Positions 56,411 through 64,000 of a stretch of DNA of 64,000 nucleotides are shown here, one piece after another. The DNA is taken from positions 65,935-129,934 of the forward strand of contig MEHQ01004176.1 of the NCBI GenBank assembly GCA_008828725.1. The letters run 5' to 3'. The DNA is from Saccharina japonica (lineage: Eukaryota > Sar > Phaeophyceae > Laminariales > Laminariaceae). The notes under the pieces are model-generated. The model searched no databases. It was not told the DNA's origin and saw nothing but the letters and a program-made list of their open reading frames with translations. How positions within the stretch are numbered: position 1 is the first letter of the stretch; every line of letters begins with the position of its first letter. A program made the position numbers and the translations under genes.

Positions 56411-59400
56411 GACTGTTGGGGATGCGTCTCTCGTTGCTTTTATAGCCGGTGCCAGCAATGTAAGTGTCCATTGACCGTCGTGCGCAGAGCTGAATTTCGC
56501 TTTTTTCGACCAACCACAGCGAAGCAAATTGACAGCCGCTGTCGTCATTTTTTTTCAATGAATACCAAAACTCGAAAAAAGGAAATATCGTATGCACGGG
56601 CCGCAGCATCGTTCGTACGAGTACGAGTACACAAGGCGCTTCGCGTAGCTGGCGGTCCCGCCCGCTACGCTCACTCATCAAGGACACAACATAATGTGAA
56701 AGAAAGTCACAGGTGGCACATAAATTAGGGAGGAAACAGGCAACTTGCAAATGCCAAGAGCTCCATACTCCAGGACAACAAGGATGTACTCGTATGTTAG
56801 AAAGAGACGTACAGCAACACGGCTCACAGCACGACGCCGTGCTGCCTGCTGGGTGTGATTTGTGCCTTTTTCGTGATTACCTGGTATGTGTGCTATTACA
56901 ACAGCAGTACTTTGTACTTTGTACAAGGTTCCCCTTCGGGATGTTGGTCACTTGAAATCCCGGGGGTGTCGCAAGTTGAAAATAGATCGCACATGCTTCA
57001 TAGTTCCCTTTTTGGGGCAAACATCGAAATCACGATCAGCGACATTTTTTTCGTCGTGGCTATTCTATACTGTTTTGTAGTAAATGCGCCTGATAAAGGT
57101 ACTTCGTTCGTGTGTAATCCACACGCAACTCAACGGCATGTCCAAACACTGGTATAAGGGCCTATGTACAGCTGACACTGCTGCGTACACCGATTGTGGC
57201 CAGCACGCGGCACCCCAAGGCATCCGCTGGCCGCTGGCGAACGAGCAGCACATACATGGTGACCTCGAACCCTCGAGGAGAAGGCGGCACAGCGCAAACA
57301 AGAACCCAGCAAAATATCCTGAAAATCCGGGCGAGGCTGGGCAAACGACCTGAGGTTTTGCTGGAATGGCATACATCAAACATACACACATATACACAAT
57401 GAGAGAAAGAACATAGCAAAACAGTGCTTCGTAGCTGTCACAACTAGCCTGCTGGGTCCCCCCTGCTACTCGTAGCTGTCCCGCGCACACTGCGGGGTCT
57501 GCAGCTTCTTCTGCTGTAGTAGTACTGCTGTGCTGTGCTGTTCGACAAACGGCGCCTTTGCTGCTTCGCAGTTTGTAGCCTACAGCAGTACCAAAATACT
57601 CGTGTTCGTATGTATGTAGATCGGCCTATCGTTGGAAAATAAACAGAGTCGTAGATATAATACTTCGAAGTATGCATGCTGGTACATATATACGTGCTCG
57701 TAGATCGGTGTATTTGTACTCTACGTAGATTCCCAAACATTGGAACCAAATTACAAATTTACATAACAGTATCAAGCGTGTCGCAGAACTGCTACTGCTG
57801 CTACGAAGCCCAGCCAGAGCAGACGCAACCAACATGGTATCAACTACTGCGGCACGGCGCTTGATGCGTGCCTCGTTCGATGTCGGTGTGGTTCTTGTTT
57901 TCTCGTGCGTGGTGCGTGCTTTGTGCGTTTCGGTCATGCGACGGGTCAAAAACGAACCACCAAAGTTCATACCCGGGGATGAAAAAACAATCGTATGACA
58001 GGTTTTTCAGGTTAGTTGCGAGGCGGTGTCAAGTCGGAACGCCTCCCCTGAGTTATTTGCCAGGATTTGCGACTTTGAAGGCCCAGAGCACGCCCCACGG
58101 GCCTCGGCCGGGACCCGCACTTGCGCTGTGGTGTACACACGGGGCCCCTGCGTGCCCCGCAGCCGACAGCGCGAGAAAAGACCCTCGGCCGGAGATGAAA
58201 AGTGAATGTATTCCGGGAAAATGTCCATTTGGTACCTAGACATATGAAAGAGAAAGCACAGCACGCGGTCGTCACGTTGTGAAATACCAAAAAAAAAACA
58301 CAAAAGTGAGAAAGAAGTATGATACATACTCGTACTCGAACAAAACGACAGAAGAAGCCAAAAACAAAAACCGAAAAAAAAACGGTGGGAAAAAATTGAA
58401 AATCAAGCAACATGAAAATTTGATTAAAAAAAAACATCCCGTCGCGCCGTCGGGTCTGTCACATGGGTGCGCCTCTCGAAAAAAAAAAGCAGAACCTCTG
58501 TCATCTCCTGTCATCCTCGACGCTCCCCACCCACCCGCGATCACCTCGCCATCGATTCGGTCCGGCTCGAGCTCTGCTGCCTCTCTGCCCTAGTGAGACC
58601 CGTGGCCCGCCTCGCGTGAAGCCCGGTACTCACCATGACCCTCGTTCGCGCGCTCGACCATGTTGGTGTTCAAACACGTAGCTCGCTCGCTGTCCATAAT
58701 ATTTGTTCGATAAATAAGCACCGCTTGAATTTTGTTTTACAGTCAGAACCGACCCTTATAAATTTGATAAATTTGGGCAGGCTGGATTGTTCGCAGCAGC
58801 AGCAGCAACGATTTCCAAGCCGCTTCGTGCTTGCCCCGTGTCTCGATGGACACGCCACGCCTAACCACGAAAAGGCGACCGCGCGCCTTCCGCTCCCCCC
58901 TCTACTGGCCAGCGGCCTCTCATACTCGCGATGGCTCCGGGCTCGCCCGCGCTGCCGTGCTCTGGGTACACGTACCAACACAACACCGAAAAAAGCGCTC
59001 GCGAAAAAACATGTAGGAAACACAGAAAGGCTGGAAAGTAGAGAGAGGTCCGGCAAGTAATCGAAGGAGGCGGTGTCGAAGTGGGAGCCCTGAGAGGCCA
59101 GGGATGAGTCAACCCGGCGATTTTAAGATAAATACTAAAGTAAGTATGTCTATATCAGGCGCAGCATCGGCAGCAGCAGCAAGAGGAGGTGGAGATGGAA
59201 GGTGCTGGCGATGCCGCGCGGGCACCTATACTGCTGGTACCGGCTATAAAATGACCCTCGCGCGCACGGCAAAAGCTGCTTCAGCTGCTGTTGCTGCGTA
59301 GATGGCCATGATCCTTCTACGTTGGCGTCTGTTCTGTGCTCGTCAAAAACAGGACGGGTTGAGGCATAACAAACGGGCATCGGCAACAGACAGCAGCAGC

Positions 59401-59799
59401 AGCAGACAAAATGAAGGACTCCGTATCAAAATAGTATTTCATGCAAATCAAAAATACATACTAAAAATAACGAGTAATAATACACGATTCGTACGTGTTT
59501 TCGCAGCAGATGCAAGTTGCGAGAAAAAGTACCACAACCCGCGTTTGCGCCAAGCCGAGCATGTCATGAACAACAAAACGACTGCTTGTTCTGCTACTCA
59601 CCCTCTTCCTAAAGATTGGCGTTGCTCACTAGCTGCTGTCTCCCCCGAGCTTTAGCGCTCTCCACCTCCCTCTCTATCTGCTTAAGCTTGAGCTTCTCGA
59701 AACCGAGGCCGCTCTCTTAGGTGCATCCTTGCTGAGCTTCCTGCTGAAATAAACGTTGCCCCCACAAGCCATCCGTAAAAAATCACCGACACGAGCTGG
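56411..59799. other. No supported gene
   Basis: Mixed sequence: A-rich tracts (58280-58500), C-rich stretch (58500-58660), CAG runs (58795, 59165, 59395) and one TACCTGGTA near 56878. Open frames of 60-140 codons on both strands overlap each other and show no motif. Confidence 0.4.
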
Positions 59800-60099
59800 T
59801 TACCAACGCCGGGCGATCCACCTCCTCCAACAGCCTCGCCACCCTCGCCACCTCCACCCCTCCTCGGCTGCCAGCGCCGCTAGTGCTGCACGCGTTTCTG
59901 CCTCCGCGCGCAGCCGCTGTTGAAGCCCCTCGGACAATTTCTCTACCGTGTCGAGTCGCCGTTGCTGCTCGATTTCTGTTGACAATCTTAGCTCCTCTGC
60001 GAGGACCTCGACTGATTGTCGAGCTTCGGCCTCAGCAGCACATTGGGCAACAGCCTCGTCGAGCGCGGGCAGCACTGCCATGACGTCGCTCCAACGCAT
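59800..60099 (-). CDS. Small coiled-coil protein or first exon of one
   Basis: A minus-strand frame of 99 codons with an ATG at 60097-60099. A TATAAAAAG box lies about 95 bp upstream (minus strand, near 60191-60199), a plausible promoter. Residues 10-75 are Ala/Glu/Leu/Arg-rich with heptad-like spacing (EAVAQCAAEAEARQSVEVLAEELR, here positions about 15-38, then KLSEGLQQRLRAEAETRAAL), predicting a coiled coil. After the frame closes, more coiled-coil-like coding (EKLKLKQIEREVESAKAR) lies at about 59700-59640 on the same strand, so the gene may continue through an intron. The family is unknown. Confidence 0.4.
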   Translation of the reverse strand: MRWSDVMAVLPALDEAVAQCAAEAEARQSVEVLAEELRLSTEIEQQRRLDTVEKLSEGLQQRLRAEAETRAALAALAAEEGWRWRGWRGCWRRWIARRW

Positions 60100-60764
60100 G
60101 ATAGTCGCGGCGCTCCGCGATGTTCTCAGCGCGCTTGTCCCGACCGGCTTCTCCGATCGTTTTCCCCGTGCGACCCAAGAAAGCTTCGTTGCTTTTTATA
60201 GAGCTTCCTCCTGCCGTTTTTTTCTCGTTTTTTTTTTGTTTCGCCTTGAATTTCCCATGCTATGATGTGGTGTAATACAATATCAGAACAAGGCTTTTTG
60301 GAAGAACTCGTACTCTTTACTCAAGTGTGCGATCGAGCTGATTCCTTCTGCTCCGTCTTCGCGATAACACGAGCTTGTGTTGTAGTGCCTTAATTTTATG
60401 TTACCGTTGCAGAGGTCTAAAGCGGAATAATGTAGCCATAAAAATGCTTAAAAAAGCATATTTCGCTGATTTCTTCGTTCGCATGACAAGGAAAAACATT
60501 CCGGTTGCTCTGAAACATTAGAACATACCATTTCACGCAGCTTGGCGCACCTTAGATGCCCAATTCGTGACGTATCAGGAATTATAGTCGATGCCATGCA
60601 AGTTTTCTGGTGTACTAATTTCAAGTTATTTTGGGGCGAAATTACTTTTTGGTTTTGCTGACAATTGTTCAGTCTGATGGATGTTATGTTTGGTAAAAAA
60701 CTAATCGATTATATCGTGCCACGTTTTTTTGGTCGCTACGGAGAAGAGACGCATTCCCAACTGT
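60100..60764. other. No gene seen apart from the upstream region of the coiled-coil ORF
   Basis: It contains the minus-strand TATAAAAAG box near 60195. Otherwise it is T-rich sequence without coding signal. Confidence 0.4.
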
Positions 60765-62020
60765 GGCTCAAAAATACAGCCAGTGCCACCGGGAAGATGA
60801 TAGGGGCCCATCCCCGCGTCGGAATTCCTCCCATACATCTACAAATCCAACAACTCGACAAACACCGAGTTCCCCCTGATCGGCACCGCCCCGCACGGTG
60901 TGGAAACACCAACTCTACTGGCTCTATCACTGATTGGCTGGGGTACCTTTTAGGGTCCGCCGCACGCGGGGAGGGTAAGGTCCCATCCCCAGATAATACA
61001 TAAATCCATACATCTACAACTTCGACGAACTGAGATGAAATACCAAATTATCCCCCGGTTCGATACCGCCTCGCACGGTGTGGAAACCCCAACCAAACTG
61101 GCTCTATCACTGGCTAAGGTTCGGGGAGCAAGCGGCACCCGGGGAGGATCAGTTTTCATCCCGGCGTCATGAACAATTCTACATCTTCAAAACTCCAACG
61201 CAATGGGGACGAAAATGGTGCCTCCCCGGGTCGACACCACCTCGCACGGTGTAAAAAAACCAACACCGCTGGCTGATCGCTCATTGCCTGGGGCTGAAAA
61301 ATAAAGCTAGCACAATCTGGGGACGATAAGGTCACATCCCCGGATCGGAAACCCCTCCGTACATATATAACTCCACCAACACGGCGACAAAAATCGAGTC
61401 CCCCCCGGTCGACACTGCCCCGCACGGTTTCAGCACTCCAATCCCACCGGCCGATCGCTGATTGGCTGGGGCTCGAGAGTAAAGCCAGCGCCACCTGGGG
61501 ACGATAGAGCCCCATCCCCAGATCATAAATCCCTCCGGACGTCTACCACTCCAACATCCCGGTGACGAAAACCGAGGTCCCCCGGGTCGACACCGCCGTG
61601 CACGGTGTGGAATTCCCAACTTCACTGGCTCTATGACTGACTGGCTGGGTATCTTCGAGAGTATGCCGCACGCGGGGAGGACAAGGTCCTATCGCCAGAT
61701 AAATATTTACATTCCTCCCATACATTACCATTCAGACAAATCGGGAATGAAATATGTGATCCCTAAATTCGATACCGCCCAGCACGGTACGGAAACCTCA
61801 ACCCCACTGGCTCCATCACTGGGTGGCTGAGGTTTATGGATCCAGCTCCACCCGGGGAGGGTAAAGTGTCATCCCCGGACCATGAATAAATATCTCCGTG
61901 CATCTGAAAATTCGACAACACAGTGATTATAGCCGTGGTCCCCCGAGTCGATACCGCCTTTCGCGATGTGAAAACCCAAATACCACTGGCTCATAGCTGA
62001 TTGTTTTTCTAAGCTGAAGT
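60765..62020. repeat. 176-bp CCAAT-containing array 2
   Basis: Seven more diverged units. The ACTGATTGGCTGG position recurs near 60929, 61106, 61282, 61459, 61635, 61815 and 61995 (spacing 176-180). In several units the CCAAT box itself is changed while the period is kept. Confidence 0.85.
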
Positions 62021-62234
62021 TCGTGAAGCCAGCATTCCTCACCAATGGGAGCAAGAAGGAGAAAATTCGTTAAACCCAATTTCATACGAGTAGACCTATT
62101 TGTTTTAGGAGTGGTTGTTATTCCACATCGACCACCATCTACAGCATTCGCTTGCCAGATCCCGATGAGAAAGAATAAGGCGCGCGAAGCGCGCCGATTC
62201 TTGTGCTTGTATACTAGGCATACGGTTTTGTCCT

Positions 62235-62890
62235 TGCGTTTTAAGAGCCCGACACCCATTAGTCGAAGGGGGGCCCCAGCCCGCCCTCGGGCAATCAGGA
62301 GCCTCGGCGCGCGCGGCCGGAGTTGCCCCTCAGGGAAACGCCCCAGTCCCGCCGCACTCGGGAACGTTGGGCCCCATCCACGGTTCAAAAACCCCTCCGT
62401 ATCAATGCAACTCCAACCACCCGGGCAAAAAAAATGACCCCTCGGCTCAAAACCGCCCCGCACGGTGTGAAAACCCCAGCCTCCCCGGCAGGTCGCTGAT
62501 TGGCTGGGGCTCGAAAACAAGCCAGCGCCACCCGGGAACAATAGGGCCCTATGCCCGGATCGTAAATCCCTCCATAAATCTACAACTCCACCAGCCCGGG
62601 GACGAAAACCGAGATCTCCCGTGGTAACACAGACCCGCACGGTGTGGGAACCTCAGCCCCACCAGCCAATCGCTGATTGGCTGCGGCTCAAAATAAAAGC
62701 CAGAGCCACCCGGGCACGATAAGGCCCCATCCCCGGTTCGAAAATCCCTGCATACATCTACAACTCCAACAAAGCGGGCACAGAAACCGAGGTGCCCCGC
62801 GTCGACACCACCGCGCACGGTGTGGAAACCTCAGCCACACCGGCCGATCGCTGATTAGCTAGGACTCGAAAATAAAGCTAAGGCCTGCCG
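62235..62890. repeat. 176-bp CCAAT-containing array 3, with header
   Basis: The header (CCCATTAGTCGAAGGGGGGCC..., 62235-62345) matches the header of array 1. Three units follow (CGCTGATTGGCTG near 62494, 62670 and a variant at 62849). The repeated header-then-units order suggests a mobile or duplicated unit. Confidence 0.8.
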
Positions 62891-62929
62891 GGGACGGCTC
62901 TCTCCGTTCCTTGGAACAGGGCGCATCCT

Positions 62930-63480
62930 CGGCAAGGAAGGGGTTCACAGGGTATTCGGAGGCCTTTCCCGCCCGGGGTCGACCCTACATTTAAATGGAG
63001 TCAAAAGGTCTACACTAATATCAATATAAAAATCCCCACACTAATTTCGAAAAAAAAATCAACACTTAAATCACAGTATTGGTTTTCAAGCAGTCCACAA
63101 AAAAATAATTAAAAGATCATCTCCAGAGCTTCGGTCAGAATCGCGAAACTTGGTGAGATAGCCGTTCTTACACTTGATTCAAGATAACAAGCTCCGAAAA
63201 GCAAAAGTCCACGGCTTTCCCGCCCGGGGTCACCCCTAAACCAATATAAAAAATATCGACATTAATTTCAAGATAAAAAATGCCCACACTAATTTCAATA
63301 TATTGTTTTTCCACACAAAAATAAGAAATATTTTTCAAAAGAGTCCAAAAAAAGTAAGGTCATGGATCTTCAGAAATTCGGTTGGAATCGAAATCGACCA
63401 AAAACTTGACGAGATAGCTGTTCTTAGTAAGAACAGCTGTCTCGCCAAGTTTTTGTTTTTACACAAGAATCAAGGTGAAA
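62930..63480. repeat. Two A/T-rich units of about 245 bp ending in a hairpin
   Basis: TTTCCCGCCCGGGGTC recurs near 62966 and 63209. CTAATTTC/AATATAAAAA phrases and a GAGATAGCYGTTCTTA phrase end each unit. Confidence 0.65.
63400..63454. other. Inverted repeat with 27-bp arms and almost no loop
   Basis: AAAAACTTGACGAGATAGCTGTTCTTA is followed directly by its near complement (two mismatches). A similar half-arm near 63150-63170 has no partner. Confidence 0.8.
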
Positions 63481-64000
63481 AGCTCCGATAAAAAAAAACA
63501 GCAGAAAAATAATAAAAAAGGGCCACTGCTGCACGTACGTGATAAACAAAGGCTCCGCATCGATGACGGCATTTCGTTTTTGTCCGTTATACATGCTATT
63601 ATCTGGAATGCTACTGCTGCTGTTGCACATGAGTTATATACTACTACAGCTACTAATACTGCTACTACTACTACTGCTGTACGTACCGTGCTGATGTATA
63701 CTGCTTTTACACTACTGTTGTAGCGGGTGAGTATATCGGTTGGTGCGGACGCACGTGGGTGGGTGGGTTGGTACGTGGATGACTGTGTTCGTACCCGTTC
63801 GTGGTGGCCGACCCTATTTTTTGTTTGTATTTTTTTTGTCTGCTACAAGGGCTCCGCGTGGATGCCAGCATATAGTGTGTCAACTCAACTGATCAGTGGA
63901 TCGCGTTATCAGGTGTGGATCGTGGCCCAGTAATTATTTCGTATTTTCGTTTTTGTCCGCAATGCTGGCCCCGCTCTGGCATAGTTCGCTGTCCCCTGGA
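63481..64000. other. No gene seen at the right edge
   Basis: CTG/CTA micro-repeats (63610-63720) and mixed sequence. Any exon running off the window cannot be judged. Confidence 0.35.

Overview
This is a eukaryotic nuclear window. It holds canonical GT-AG introns of a few hundred bases to several kilobases, sparse exons, many satellites, MITEs, a LINE fragment, an LTR element and short AACCCT telomere-like tracts. There are no operons, ribosome binding sites or dense long ORFs. The intron-rich gene, CAG/CTG-rich introns and repeat load would fit a large algal (for example brown-algal or other stramenopile) genome, but that assignment is an inference and weak.

Layout: (1) 1-4278 is repeat-rich flank ending in a roughly 365-bp CAG-rich satellite. 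(2) 4279-50435 is one 46,157-bp insertion bounded by two directly repeated 522-bp LTRs (TG...CA ends, about 5% apart). It is flanked by a 4-bp duplication, CGAC, and it splits a single satellite unit, whose other half resumes at 50436. A primer-binding-site-like TGG follows the 5' LTR. A Ty3/gypsy-type pol remnant and a G-rich tract precede the 3' LTR, so the shell is a broken, old LTR retrotransposon. Its interior has been filled with unrelated material: a TATCGATA satellite around a hAT-like transposase fragment (6.9-9.2 kb), a minus-strand OTU-like protease gene (10.1-11.6 kb), several tandem arrays (9.7-14.2 kb), a protein-like exon (16.0 kb), decayed coding modules (18-25 kb) and a large intron-rich gene (25.1-42.0 kb). 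(3) 50436-64000 is flank, with the satellite remainder, two minisatellites, a SINE-like unit, three arrays of a 176-bp CCAAT-containing repeat and one small coiled-coil ORF.

The main gene has ten plus-strand exons whose splice phases agree at all nine junctions, giving an open frame of 4,041 nt (about 1,346 residues). It carries cysteine/histidine clusters (one SWIM-like), then a candidate RNase H-fold transposase core with acidic residues near 742, 776 and 1250. It most resembles KDZ-type DNA transposases, but I could not confirm this by search. Because it still has introns on the same strand as the LTRs, it probably entered the LTR element as DNA rather than being copied through its RNA.

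Part of this gene (27835-30878) is repeated almost exactly at 31280-34281, starting directly after the single N at 31279. A LINE 5' fragment lies just before the N. This looks like two haplotype contigs placed in tandem rather than a real duplication. Across the whole window the odd palindrome TACCWGGTA occurs about 25 times, far above chance. It is the most unexplained sequence signal here.
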